From positions 1 through 41,528 of the forward strand of contig JAUIKE010000060.1 in NCBI GenBank assembly GCA_030430845.1: 41,528 bases of DNA, in the 5' to 3' direction. Below, piece after piece: positions 10,182 to 18,440 of the stretch (its first letter is position 1; each line of letters opens with the position of its first letter). The position numbers were made by a program, and so were the translations under genes. The DNA comes from Bacteroidia bacterium (GTDB lineage: Bacteria; Bacteroidota; Bacteroidia; Chitinophagales; Saprospiraceae). The notes below the pieces were generated by a model. The model was not told the DNA's origin and made no database searches. It saw only the letters and a program-made list of their open reading frames with translations.

Positions 10182-11380
10182 GGTATTATGTTTTTATAGT
10201 GGTAAAAATCTATGTCATTCAAAATAATTTAATAATGGGTTTTCTGTATGATGAGAACGCTTTTGTTCTTCTGCCTCCAATTTTATGCAGCTGCTTGCCA
10301 CAGGTCTGTGAAAAGGTACCGATAGTACTTCCAATATTTGACACAGCTGCTTCTATTAAAATTAAAAAAAACATCCATATGAAATGCATTTTTGCTTCAT
10401 TTTGATGTAGTGGGTACGTCAAATGAAAGCAAATCAAACATTTCAACAGGAATTGAAAGATCGAAGGCCGTCCATTAATGTTAAGGAAAAGTCTGGTAGT
10501 ACTACACGAAGGGAACCTAAAAAGCTGCCTCCAATCTCAAAGCAAAAGCCTGAAACGTTCAATCATGTTTGGGAGGTACAACTTAAGTTCGGTTTTGGGA
10601 GATATGAATTATGCTATCAGCATAGTACAAAACAAATAAATTCAAGTTGCAATATATCCTTTCCTTAAAAGAAAATCAACCAACTCGAGTATTTGTTGAG
10701 GCTTTTAGACATATTTTTTTTATATATGTTTTTTGTACGATAAAAAAATCAAAACGTTGCGGGAATGATGTCTAATACGCTGCTAAGGTATTAAATATAT
10801 TTCTTGCACTCTGTTTGGGCCTCAAAAAATATATGAATAATGCCTCATTTGGTGTATGTAGAATAATAGAAATTATAAATTTTCATATTTTTCTTGTGCA
10901 AACCGAACAAATGGAGTATATTTGTTGTATCCGAAGAATTGTAAACACGACCTATTCTAAAAAGTAGCTATTTCAGGCTACCTTCAATCAGAGATATTTG
11001 AAGGCACTCCGGTGTTTATTTTTATCTCTTGAGGCTTATCTGTGAGAAAACTACAAGTTAATTTCTATTGAAGATTTTGAGTTCGACCAATCCAGACAAT
11101 TTATTTCTGGATTTATCTAACGAAATTTATTGTATAAGATATTTTTTTATATCTTAGCAATTGTAAATAGTAAAGAGTCCCAATTTAAATAAAAAGGTGT
11201 TTAAAAGTACACCTTATTTGAATTCCATACCTATCTAACTTTTTAAACGTTTGGCACACCTAATAGCAGGTGGTGCGGGTACTTTTATGTGCATTAGCAC
11301 ACTAAAGTTTTGCCTGTACTTTACTGTCTCATGTTCAGTAAGGCGATCTTTTTTTGTACCAACTTCAAAAGGTTTAAAAA
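10182..11380. other. 1.2-kb AT-rich intergenic region with promoter and small hairpins
   Basis: No convincing gene is visible between the divergent PorP/SprF and beta-helix genes. An 81-codon frame at 10423-10668 has no recognisable features. The right half holds a promoter at 10894-10924 and then several hairpins: GTAGC/GCTAC near 10963-10982, CCTTCAA/TTTGAAGG near 10980-11005, TAAGATAT/ATATCTTA at 11135-11156, and AAGGTGT/ACACCTT at 11194-11215. These could be the 5' leader of the downstream gene or an independent small RNA. I cannot match them to a known RNA family. Confidence 0.6.
10894..10924 (+). promoter_or_regulatory. Bacteroidota-type promoter, TTG-N20-TATATTTG
   Basis: TTG at 10894-10896 and TATATTTG at 10917-10924 are separated by 20 bases, matching the -33 TTG / -7 TAnnTTTG consensus. 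Predicted transcription would start near 10930, leaving about 450 bases of leader before the GTG at 11381. Confidence 0.5.
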
Positions 11381-12355
11381 GTGAAAAAGCTAGGATTAAT
11401 TATTGCTGTATTATTGTTAGGATGGCCTCTAATGGCCCAACGTACTTGGTTTGTGAAGCAAGGCATGTCTGGAAATGGATCTTCCTGGGAAAAAGCCTTC
11501 GGCGACCTTCAAAACGCTCTTAAAGTAGCGAAAAAAGGAGATGCCGTTTGGGTAGCTGCCGGGAAATACTTACCTACACAGGATAGTGATCGCACCAAAA
11601 GTTTTGTTATCAAGGACGGTATCACCATATTAGGTGGCTTCGCAGGCTTTGAAACACAAGCTGACCAGCGTGACTATCGCACCAATCTAACCGTATTGAG
11701 CGGAGACATCGGAGAAGATTCTCCTATGGATAACTCCTTCACTGTTGTTTACATTTCCAATGTCAGTTCTGCTACTGTTATTGATGGTTTTGTGATCGCT
11801 GATGGTGAAGCCAAAGGCGGAATGGGTGAAGTTGGTGATGCACTTAGCTGCGGTGCTGGTATCTTTAACATCGGTGACGGACAAGAATCCAACCCAGTGA
11901 TCAAAAACTGCCGCATTGTAAACAATTACGCCTTCTACGGCGGTGGGATTTTCAACTACTCTCCTAATAACGGAACCTGTAAGCCGACTATCATCAACAC
12001 GGAATTTGAAATGAATGTTGCTGATCTGGATGGCGGTGCGATTTATAACTACGGAGTAGACGGGCATTCTTACCCAACCATCAGAAACTCTAAGTTCGTT
12101 CGCAACCAGGCTGATTATGGCGCTGTAATCTACACAGAATACCCAGACTGCCAGTTTGCACCTAACATGTCTAACTGTCAATTCGAATACAATGTCGCTT
12201 ACACCAGAGGAGCTGTTTATTACGATCAGTTCTCTCCTGAAGGTCCTTGCAACACCAAAGTAGTTGCTTCTGTTTACAATGAAAACAAGGCGAGCGTTGG
12301 TGTACTGGCTCAGGAAAGCCAAGAGACCAGCAGAGACAAAGCGGCTTACAGATAA
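11381..12355 (+). CDS. Secreted right-handed beta-helix repeat protein
   Basis: 324 residues starting at a GTG, with signal peptide MKKLGLIIAVLLLGWPLMAQ. The mature N-terminus has the pattern TWFVKQGMSGNGSSWEKAFG, then LQNAL..AKKGDAVWVAAGKY and GITILGGFAGFE. This opening is common in Bacteroidota secreted beta-helix or polymorphic-outer-membrane-like proteins. Repeated coils follow at about residues 110-300 (VIKNCRIVNNYAFYGGGIFN, TIINTEFEMNVADLDGGAIY, MSNCQFEYNVAYTRGAVYY). No T9SS C-terminal sorting domain is present; the protein stops after a short hydrophilic tail. Codon choice leans to C-ending Asn, Tyr, Ile and Phe codons more than in most neighbours, which may mean high expression. It could be a carbohydrate-binding or lyase-fold protein, but no catalytic residues can be assigned. 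Confidence 0.75.
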   Translation: MKKLGLIIAVLLLGWPLMAQRTWFVKQGMSGNGSSWEKAFGDLQNALKVAKKGDAVWVAAGKYLPTQDSDRTKSFVIKDGITILGGFAGFETQADQRDYRTNLTVLSGDIGEDSPMDNSFTVVYISNVSSATVIDGFVIADGEAKGGMGEVGDALSCGAGIFNIGDGQESNPVIKNCRIVNNYAFYGGGIFNYSPNNGTCKPTIINTEFEMNVADLDGGAIYNYGVDGHSYPTIRNSKFVRNQADYGAVIYTEYPDCQFAPNMSNCQFEYNVAYTRGAVYYDQFSPEGPCNTKVVASVYNENKASVGVLAQESQETSRDKAAYR

Positions 12356-12399
12356 AAGAGACTTAAGAAACCATTATCTACATACCTAAAACTTATACT

Positions 12400-12434
12400 G
12401 GGGCGATCGTCAGCGATCGTCCCATTTCTTTTTA
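12400..12434 (+). terminator. Rho-independent terminator after the beta-helix gene
   Basis: The stem GGGGCGATCG (12400-12409) pairs with CGATCGTCCC (12414-12423), one G-U pair, across a TCAG loop and is followed by a T-rich tract. It sits between two convergent genes and reaches the stop codon of the minus-strand gene. Confidence 0.85.
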
Positions 12435-12881
12435 ATAACTTCTTTCCTTTGCTTCCTCCAACGCATCCCGGTATTGCCGGATATCAAACTTGAAGGGGCC
12501 AATCTCTGAATAATCCCAGTTAGGACGTTGTACATTCCCCAAATCTGACCAGCTTACAAATTCTCCATTCACCTCAATATTGGCTGCAAAGGTCCAATCG
12601 CCCGGTACTCCTGAATAGGCGTACTCCAGCAATACCACCCTTCCGTCTGGGGTCACATACTCCTTATTAGCCTCACCCCAATAATGCTTATTCGGGGGCA
12701 ACACCATTAAAGGTGGAAGTCCTTCATATGCCCCGGCCAGGCTCACTCGCCCTTCAGCCCTGGCATATCGGCTCTCAACAACTTGCAATAAATCAATAAG
12801 GCGATACCCGTTGATCAAAATATCAACCACCAGATAATCTTCTAAAAAGGAATTAACCGAAACGAACTTGATTGTATCCAT
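12432..12881 (-). CDS. Conserved hypothetical protein
   Basis: 149 residues from the ATG at 12881; an in-frame ATG at 12953 would add 24 lysine-rich residues. I do not recognise a named domain. The motifs LVVDILINGYRLIDLL, AGAYEGLPP, GRVVLLEYAYSG, WTFAANI and a C-terminal WDYSEIGPFKFDIRQYRDAL resemble a family of small, cytosolic, uncharacterised bacterial proteins I recall sharing the GLPP and GPFxFDxxQY patterns. There is no signal peptide or membrane segment. A -7-like box on the minus strand at 12961-12968 would start transcription a few bases before 12953, allowing either a leaderless longer form or a short leader before 12881. The gene is divergent from the NlpC/P60 lipoprotein across a perfect palindrome. 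Confidence 0.7.
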   Translation of the reverse strand: MDTIKFVSVNSFLEDYLVVDILINGYRLIDLLQVVESRYARAEGRVSLAGAYEGLPPLMVLPPNKHYWGEANKEYVTPDGRVVLLEYAYSGVPGDWTFAANIEVNGEFVSWSDLGNVQRPNWDYSEIGPFKFDIRQYRDALEEAKERSY

Positions 12882-12960
12882 AACTGCTGCGCGTTTGCTT
12901 ACTGTTTCTTTATGCTTTCCCAGTCCAACAATTTTTTTATTATTTTGATGCAAATTTTTT

Positions 12961-12968
12961 CAAACCTA
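12961..12968 (-). promoter_or_regulatory. -7 box TAGGTTTG for the hypothetical gene
   Basis: Minus-strand TAGGTTTG fits TAnnTTTG exactly and abuts the left arm of the 64-bp palindrome. No convincing -33 TTG is visible at the right distance, which would fall inside the palindrome. Confidence 0.4.
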
Positions 12969-13032
12969 GTGTAGCAGGTATAAGGCGAAGTAGGCGTCGG
13001 CCGACGCCTACTTCGCCTTATACCTGCTACAC
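12969..13032. repeat. Perfect 64-bp palindrome without a loop
   Basis: The 32-base arm 12969-13000 is exactly the reverse complement of 13001-13032, with its centre at GTCGG|CCGAC. It lies between divergently transcribed genes and ends eight bases before the ATG at 13041. There is no T-tract, and both flanking genes read away from it, so it is not an ordinary terminator. Confidence 0.95.
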
Positions 13033-13040
13033 CCAATAAA

Positions 13041-14267
13041 ATGTACGTGACCAACATAAAACGAAATCTTCATCTTGGTATTATCGCAGTATTATCACTC
13101 TGGACTACTGCCTGTCTGAATAATAACAAAAATACCATTCAAAGTAAAATAGCGGAAATCCGCCAGGAAGTCGCTCCTGACCGGCGCGTGGCTCGCTTCG
13201 ATGTCGATCTTGTTCAGGCCGGGCCGGAAGGTTTTGTCCTTACAGGCGAAACCAACCTTATAGAAGCCAAAAAACAACTCATCGAAGAGCTGAACGCGCT
13301 TGGTGTCCCCGTCATTGACAGCATACAGGTCCTGCCCTCTTCCCACCTCAACGGCCGACACTGGGGGATCGTCAATATCTCCGTTTGCAACATACGCTCT
13401 GAGCCCAAGCACTCTGCTGAATTGTCAACGCAGTCCTTACTGGGCACGCCCCTACGAGTACATAAAAAGCAAGGCGAGTGGTATCTCGTCCAAACTCCTG
13501 ACGATTACTTCGGCTGGCTGGACGAAGGAGGCCTGGCCCTGATGAATGAGGTAGAATACACCCATTGGAAAAACAGTCCGAAAGTGATCTATACGGCCGA
13601 TTTTGGCCTGGCTCACGGCAACAGCCTACATCATGGCAAAGTCGTTTCCGACCTGACGGCGGGGAACCTACTTGCATTTCGTTCGCAGGAAAGAGGCGAT
13701 GTAGTAGTTGGCTTTCCAGATGGACGTGAGGCTCACATTCCAGATGCAGAGGTAGAGCATTTTGATGAATGGCTGGCCAGCCGGCAACCTGATAGCACAC
13801 ATATCCTCCAAACGGCCGAGACCTTCATGGGGCGGCCTTACCTATGGGGCGGCACTTCCGGCAAGGGCGTTGATTGCAGCGGCTTTACCAAGATGGTCTT
13901 TTACATGAACGGCCTGATGCTGGCCCGGGATGCTTCGCAGCAGGTGCATACCGGCAAATTGATCGAAACGGATACTACTTTTAGCAATCTCCTCCCCGGC
14001 GATCTGTTGTTTTTTGGGCAAAAAGCCTCGGAAGGGCAACGAGAGCGTATCCGGCACGTAGCCATTTATATGGGCAAGGGCAAGGTCATTCATGCAACTG
14101 GTCAGGTAAAGATCCAGAGTTTACGCCGTGGCGATCCTGATTTCGCGGAGGATCGACTGAAAACCTTCATTCGAGCCCGACGGCCACTGGAGAATCCGGC
14201 GGAGTATGGGATTCCTTATTTGAGGGAGTTGGAATATTATGGAGTGGGAGTTGGGGATTTTCAGTAG
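13041..14267 (+). CDS. NlpC/P60-family cell-wall peptidase lipoprotein with SH3b domains
   Basis: 408 residues. The signal ends in a lipobox (LWTTAC, lipid Cys25), so it is probably anchored to a membrane facing the periplasm. A bacterial SH3-type segment with VNISVCNIRSEP begins near residue 111, and a second SH3-like region covers about 180-240. The C-terminal NlpC/P60 domain (about 255-375) has PYLWGGTSGKGVDCSGF with catalytic Cys279, His339 in RIRHVAIYMG and His351 in VIHATG. This arrangement matches gamma-D-glutamyl-L-diamino-acid (dipeptidyl-peptidase VI-like) endopeptidases that trim or recycle peptidoglycan stem peptides. The gene runs tail-to-tail into the dehydratase gene with only four bases between stop codons. 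The ATG is preceded by AATAAA and the palindrome. Confidence 0.92.
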   Translation: MYVTNIKRNLHLGIIAVLSLWTTACLNNNKNTIQSKIAEIRQEVAPDRRVARFDVDLVQAGPEGFVLTGETNLIEAKKQLIEELNALGVPVIDSIQVLPSSHLNGRHWGIVNISVCNIRSEPKHSAELSTQSLLGTPLRVHKKQGEWYLVQTPDDYFGWLDEGGLALMNEVEYTHWKNSPKVIYTADFGLAHGNSLHHGKVVSDLTAGNLLAFRSQERGDVVVGFPDGREAHIPDAEVEHFDEWLASRQPDSTHILQTAETFMGRPYLWGGTSGKGVDCSGFTKMVFYMNGLMLARDASQQVHTGKLIETDTTFSNLLPGDLLFFGQKASEGQRERIRHVAIYMGKGKVIHATGQVKIQSLRRGDPDFAEDRLKTFIRARRPLENPAEYGIPYLRELEYYGVGVGDFQ

Positions 14268-14271
14268 TATG

Positions 14272-15231
14272 CTAAAAAGGCAAATTCCCTAAATCCACGT
14301 TCCCTCCCGTCAAAATGATACCGATGCGCTGATTTTTGAAGCGATCCTTATTTTTCAAGACTGCTGCAAGCGGCACCGCACAAGAAGCCTCGATGATGAT
14401 CTTCATACGCTCCCAGATGAGACGCATGGCTTGGATGATCTCTTCTTCTTCAACAGTGATGATCTCTTCCAGTTCTTTGGACAGGATCTCGAAGGATTTT
14501 TCGCCGAGTGTAGTGCGTAAGCCGTCAGCTACTGTATTTGTTGTTTCATTGCCTTCAATCTTTCCGGATTGGATGGAACGAAAGGCATCATCTACCATTT
14601 TGGGTTCGGCACCGATAGCTTTGATATCATTAGACAGGTATTTAACTATCAGGGCTGTTCCGCTCATCAAGCCGCCTCCGCCCACGGGGGCCATGATCAC
14701 GTCCAGGCCGCTGACATCCTCCATTAGTTCAAGAGCCGCAGTGGCCTGCCCGGCGATCACATTATAATCGTTAAAAGGATGGATGAAAGTAGCGCCCGTC
14801 TCGGCTACCACCTTTTCAAGGTTAGCTTCTCTGGATTCAAGCGTAGGTTCACAGGAAATGATCGTCGCTCCATAGCCTTTTGCTGCTTGTTTTTTCACTT
14901 CGGGTGCGTTTGAAGGCATCACAATATAGGCAGGGATCCCCAGCAACTGTGCAGCTCGTGACACCGCCTGACCGTGGTTACCGGAAGAATGGGTGGCTAA
15001 GCCACGGGCACGTTCTTCGCTCGTCAAGCGCATAGCGGCACTGGCGGCGCCTCTCATTTTGAATGCCCCTACTTTTTGGAAATTTTCGCACTTGAAAAAT
15101 AAGTGGGCCCCCGACATACGGTCCAGTGTATTGCTCGTCATCACAGGGGTGCGGTGTATCAGCGGTTTGATCTCTTTGTAGGTGGCCTGGATATCTGCCA
15201 GGGTAGGAATATGGTCGAGTGGCTTGATCAT
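14272..15231 (-). CDS. PLP-dependent threonine/serine dehydratase-family enzyme
   Basis: 319 residues from the ATG at 15231 (MIKPLDHIPTLADIQ); the upstream in-frame extension to 15345 reads through a hairpin and looks non-coding. It is a fold-type II PLP enzyme. Lys58 in FQKVGAFKMRGA should form the Schiff base, SSGNHGQA (about 82-89) and the VGGGGL loop (183-188) bind the cofactor phosphate and carboxylate, and LTGGNVDL is the C-terminal signature. The length and the lack of a C-terminal ACT regulatory domain fit catabolic threonine ammonia-lyase or the closely related serine racemase, which sequence alone cannot separate. The product would be 2-oxobutanoate from threonine, or D-serine/pyruvate from serine. 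Acts in the cytosol. Confidence 0.88.
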   Translation of the reverse strand: MIKPLDHIPTLADIQATYKEIKPLIHRTPVMTSNTLDRMSGAHLFFKCENFQKVGAFKMRGAASAAMRLTSEERARGLATHSSGNHGQAVSRAAQLLGIPAYIVMPSNAPEVKKQAAKGYGATIISCEPTLESREANLEKVVAETGATFIHPFNDYNVIAGQATAALELMEDVSGLDVIMAPVGGGGLMSGTALIVKYLSNDIKAIGAEPKMVDDAFRSIQSGKIEGNETTNTVADGLRTTLGEKSFEILSKELEEIITVEEEEIIQAMRLIWERMKIIIEASCAVPLAAVLKNKDRFKNQRIGIILTGGNVDLGNLPF

Positions 15232-15246
15232 GCTTGCGTGTTTTTT

Positions 15247-15299
15247 ATAATATTGGTTGTGTGAAAAGTCTTTCGGACTTTTCACACAACCAATATTAT
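15247..15299. repeat. Perfect 24-bp inverted repeat with 5-base loop upstream of the dehydratase
   Basis: Arms 15247-15270 and 15276-15299 are exact reverse complements around TTTCG. The element lies 16 bases upstream of the dehydratase ATG, so in that transcript it would be a 5'-leader hairpin. Its core (GGTTGTGTGAAAAGTC) recurs in altered form at 25535-25570. Confidence 0.9.
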
Positions 15300-15358
15300 T
15301 CCTTTGCGACAATATACTGAAAAGGAATAGAAATGAAGCAGTCACAGCTACCTTACTT

Positions 15359-15790
15359 TCATTCCTTTTTTCCCGTAAATACCAATACCTGGCTTTTATC
15401 TTTTAACAGGATCAACTTGCCTTCTTCCAGCTTATATCGGTTGACCTGATGCAGGCTGGAAATCAACAGATTCTCGGTCGACATATTCGGGCAATTCATT
15501 TTTGTACCGCCGATTTGTCCGATTGTAATCCTTTTTTTGTTCAACTCGAAAGAGCCCATGATCTGATTGCACCCGCCAAAGCCGGTAAAGCGCCTCTCCT
15601 CTAGTGAAAATTGAATGCTCGGCGGTCGTTCGGTAGCAGATTTGATGACACGCCCCAAAGTGGTTTCTTCCAACTCCCAAGTGGTCTGTTCCAATAATCG
15701 TTTATTCTTCTCCGGGCAAGAAGGTAGCAGGAGCAGCAGACTAGCCAGGAACACTATTTTTTGCAAATGAAATACCACGTTTTTTTTCAT
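15359..15790 (-). CDS. META-domain (HslJ-like) lipoprotein
   Basis: 143 residues. A hydrophobic signal ends in LLPSC, a good lipobox (Cys25). The rest is one META domain: TTWELEE near residue 36, RRFTGFGGCNQIMGSFEL near 66-83, IGGTKMNCPNM near 93-103 and LVFTGKK at the end. META domains occur in the HslJ heat-induced lipoprotein and in many secreted proteins of unclear function; no enzymatic activity is known. The paired Cys in FGGCN and MNCPN, as in related META proteins, may form a disulfide. It follows the glycosylasparaginase gene by about 77 bases on the same strand. Confidence 0.85.
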   Translation of the reverse strand: MKKNVVFHLQKIVFLASLLLLLPSCPEKNKRLLEQTTWELEETTLGRVIKSATERPPSIQFSLEERRFTGFGGCNQIMGSFELNKKRITIGQIGGTKMNCPNMSTENLLISSLHQVNRYKLEEGKLILLKDKSQVLVFTGKKE

Positions 15791-15867
15791 GAAGGTTCCC
15801 TATTTAGTAATGCTGATAAATTCGGCAAGAGCGTTGGAGTAAGCAGTCGGAGAATACGCCGACCTCC

Positions 15868-16857
15868 TTATCCTAAGGCAAAGTTAGATTCCAACTTTAC
15901 ATTTTCTCCATTCTGAGCAACCGCTACTGAGTATCCTTTTCGAATGGAATAATAGCCATACTCCCCATTTAAATTAAGTCCCAGATACCCCACTTGCAGT
16001 TTGTCTTCCTCCACCCAGTTTTTATATCTTTTCACAATACGGCCGATAGCTTCTTCACAGGCTTGCTGTGGACTGGCTCCGTTTCTCATCAGCTCAACGA
16101 TCAGAAAGGAACCGAGGGTGGTCATAACGAGTTCTCCCAGGCCGGTGGCGCAGGCCCCTCCTATTTCTCCATCCACATACATACCGGCGCCCAATATAGG
16201 TGAGTCCCCTACCCTGCCGTGCAATTTGTAGGCGGCGCCCGAAGTCGTGCAAGCCCCACACAGATGCCCTTCTTTATCGAGTGCCAGGATACCAATGGTA
16301 TCGTGATTATTTTCGTTGACCAGCTGAGCTTCTTGCTTAGCCATCCAGTTTTCCCAGGCTGTTTTAGCCTTTTCCGTAAGCAGATTTTCCTGCTGGAAGC
16401 CCTGAGCAAGGGCAAATTCCAGCGCACCTTGTCCGCTAAGCATTACGTGCTTGGTTTCTTCCATCACCTTGCGGGCTACAGAGATAGGATGCTTGATTCC
16501 CTGAAGAAAAGTCACGCTTCCAGCCCCGCCCAAATGATCCATAATGCAGGCGTCCAGGGTAACGATGCCTTTCCTATCCGGATGACCTCCATAGCCGACG
16601 CTCATATCATTAGGATCTCCTTCGGGCACCCTCGCACCGGCCTCCACTGCATCAAGAGCTGAACCGCCGTTCTGTAATTGTTCTATGCCGGCTTGAGTAG
16701 CCTTGCGATTGTCCCAGGTAGCAATAACTGTTGGGATGGGTTCAGATGTTGCATTATGAGCGGAAGTTTTTTGAGTTTCCGGGCTACAAGCCATTCCCGA
16801 ACCAATTGCTCCGGCAGCCAATGCAGCCTTTTTAATAAATGAACGACGATTTTCCAT
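15868..16857 (-). CDS. N4-(beta-N-acetylglucosaminyl)-L-asparaginase / isoaspartyl peptidase-family Ntn hydrolase
   Basis: 329 residues. The N-terminus has a twin-arginine-like motif (NRRSFIKKAALAAGA) and a following lipobox-like GMAC (Cys24), suggesting a Tat-exported lipoprotein. The family signatures are GGSALDAVEAG (64-74), DPNDMSVGYGG (81-91), GIVTLDACIMD and NNHDTIGILALD, where Thr187 should become the N-terminal nucleophile after autocleavage. GACATGLGE is the substrate-loop region. The Asp-Pro-Asn-Asp segment and the DACIMD motif favour glycosylasparaginase over plant-type isoaspartyl peptidase. The likely role is removal of GlcNAc-asparagine linkages from glycopeptides outside the cytosol. 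A weak hairpin (GTCGG/CCGAC near 15850) lies downstream but lacks a clear T-run. Confidence 0.9.
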   Translation of the reverse strand: MENRRSFIKKAALAAGAIGSGMACSPETQKTSAHNATSEPIPTVIATWDNRKATQAGIEQLQNGGSALDAVEAGARVPEGDPNDMSVGYGGHPDRKGIVTLDACIMDHLGGAGSVTFLQGIKHPISVARKVMEETKHVMLSGQGALEFALAQGFQQENLLTEKAKTAWENWMAKQEAQLVNENNHDTIGILALDKEGHLCGACTTSGAAYKLHGRVGDSPILGAGMYVDGEIGGACATGLGELVMTTLGSFLIVELMRNGASPQQACEEAIGRIVKRYKNWVEEDKLQVGYLGLNLNGEYGYYSIRKGYSVAVAQNGENVKLESNFALG

Positions 16858-17064
16858 ACTAAAGAAGTGGTGGTTTTTGTAAAAATAAAAAACGGTTAAA
16901 GATAAGATTTTGGAAATATATACCTAATAGAAATTTCCCACTCTACTTTTGAAATATGTACTAGACGCAGAAAATGATTGGCATACGTAACCAATGCAAC
17001 TATTGCTTAGTATCTTTTTCTGTAAAGCAGAAAAAATGAAACCAATCCATAAATAAATATCATT

Positions 17065-18342
17065 ATGAAAAAAAACTTTTTATTCCTCCTTTTACCCCTA
17101 TTCACTGCCTTTTTCATGCAAGCTCAGGAATCATTGCCATCCTTAAGCAAAGCAGAACGGGTATACGGCCTGTCGAAATTCTGGTCGGAAGTGAAATATA
17201 ATTTTGTTTATTATGACGAGTTGAAATTCGACTGGGACAGTCTTTATATGGAATATCTCCCCCTGGTGGAAGCGGAAGAGGATTTTATTGCCTATTATGA
17301 TCTGCTTCGATCCTTTTGTGCCCGGCTGCAGGATGGCCACACCAATGTTTATTATCCTTCCAAAGTGTATGAGCATATTGGCCGGCCGCCTCTTCGTACC
17401 CAACTCATTGAAGGAAAGGTAATTGTTACAGAAATACGAAATGATACTTTGCGTGAAGCGGGCATTCAAATAGGAATGGAAGTTGTCAATATCAACGGAA
17501 TGAATGCCGTAGCGTACGGAGAAAAATACATCGCCCCTTATGTCAGTGCTTCCACTCCTCAGGATCGTGTGAATAGAATGTATAATTACGAATACTTCAT
17601 GGGGCCGAAAGACGAGCCCATCACACTTGAATTAAAGGATAAAAACGGCAAGATATCGAAGCAGGAAATATCCAGGACAATGACTAGCCAATCCAATTTT
17701 CCTACCCTCACCTTTAAAGTATTAGAAAACAATATTGGACATTTGACAGTAAACTCTTTTGGGCAAAACGACTTCTGGGACGCCTTCAACGAAACTTACC
17801 CGGAAATCCTCAAAACCAACGGCCTGGTTATAGACATTCGCAATAATGGCGGTGGTAACTCGAATCAGGGATACTATATTGTCCGACATCTAAGCTCCAA
17901 GCCATTCAAAGGCTCCCGTGTAGCCATTAAACAATATTTACCTTCCTTCAAGGCTTGGGGCTGGAACCCAACCTGGTTTGTGGAAGAAGCCGGCCTACAA
18001 CAACCTATCCAGGATAAAGAGATCTATACCAAGCCGGTAGTCGTTCTGATCAGCGAACGGACTTTCTCCGCTGCAGAGGATTTCTGTGTGGCTTTTGACG
18101 GGGCCGACAGAGGTCTTTTTATCGGCAGTGCAAGCGGGGGCAGCACCGGCCAGCCCTTGTTCATCGACCTACCCGGCGGCGGCCGGGGGCGCATGTGTTC
18201 CAAAAAAGACACCTATCCGGACGGTACGCCTTTTGTGGGAGTTGGTATACAACCGGACATTGAAATACACCCTACTATCAAAAGTATTCAGCAAGGGGAA
18301 GACCCCGTGTTAAATAAAGCCTTGGAAAGTTTAAAAAAGTAA
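17065..18342 (+). CDS. Secreted S41-family (C-terminal processing-type) peptidase
   Basis: 425 residues with signal peptide MKKNFLFLLLPLFTAFFMQAQ. An N-terminal helical region contains LSKFWSEVKYNFVYYD, typical of Bacteroidota S41 proteins, and ARLQDGHTNVYYP. A PDZ-like segment lies around 110-200 (REAGIQIGMEVVNINGM). The tail-specific protease domain runs from about 215 to 410, with GLVIDIRNNGGGNS and the nucleophile Ser335 in SERTFSAAEDF, then GSASGGSTGQ and VGVGIQPDIEIHPT. The catalytic Lys expected four residues after the Ser is Glu or Asp here (SAAED), as in tricorn-like S41 members rather than CtpA. It probably acts in the periplasm or at the cell surface. The stop is followed at once by a strong hairpin. 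Confidence 0.9.
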   Translation: MKKNFLFLLLPLFTAFFMQAQESLPSLSKAERVYGLSKFWSEVKYNFVYYDELKFDWDSLYMEYLPLVEAEEDFIAYYDLLRSFCARLQDGHTNVYYPSKVYEHIGRPPLRTQLIEGKVIVTEIRNDTLREAGIQIGMEVVNINGMNAVAYGEKYIAPYVSASTPQDRVNRMYNYEYFMGPKDEPITLELKDKNGKISKQEISRTMTSQSNFPTLTFKVLENNIGHLTVNSFGQNDFWDAFNETYPEILKTNGLVIDIRNNGGGNSNQGYYIVRHLSSKPFKGSRVAIKQYLPSFKAWGWNPTWFVEEAGLQQPIQDKEIYTKPVVVLISERTFSAAEDFCVAFDGADRGLFIGSASGGSTGQPLFIDLPGGGRGRMCSKKDTYPDGTPFVGVGIQPDIEIHPTIKSIQQGEDPVLNKALESLKK

Positions 18343-18392
18343 AATTAGAGAGACTCGTGAAGCCATCCGGGCTTCACGAGTCTCTCTAATTT
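18342..18392 (+). terminator. Strong hairpin after the S41 peptidase gene
   Basis: Perfect 23-bp arms 18342-18364 and 18370-18392 flank ATCCG. Transcribed from the peptidase gene, the stem ends in AATTT. It starts at the final base of the stop codon and insulates the peptidase from the two-component operon; the TTCAAA repeats begin inside its last bases. Confidence 0.8.
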
Positions 18393-18435
18393 CAAATCCA
18401 TTTCAAATTCGCTTCAAAATCGGTTCTTACTTTTG
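18391..18435 (+). promoter_or_regulatory. Three 11-bp-spaced TTCAAA direct repeats plus -7 box TACTTTTG
   Basis: TTCAAA begins at 18391, 18402 and 18413, with a partial TTC at 18424, so spacing is one helical turn. TACTTTTG at 18428-18435 fits TAnnTTTG. The ATG at 18441 follows so closely that the transcript may be leaderless. The same repeat occurs at the TonB receptor promoter at identical distance from its -7 box, and 11-bp direct repeats are the usual binding-site form of OmpR/PhoB regulators. Confidence 0.65.
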
Positions 18436-18440
18436 TAGGT

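Noticed and set aside
10423..10668. 81-codon plus-strand frame in the intergenic region
   Set aside because: No recognisable motif, signal or start context; composition like the surrounding non-coding AT-rich DNA.
11687..12322. 211-codon minus-strand frame
   Set aside because: Antisense to the beta-helix gene; explained by that gene's codon bias.
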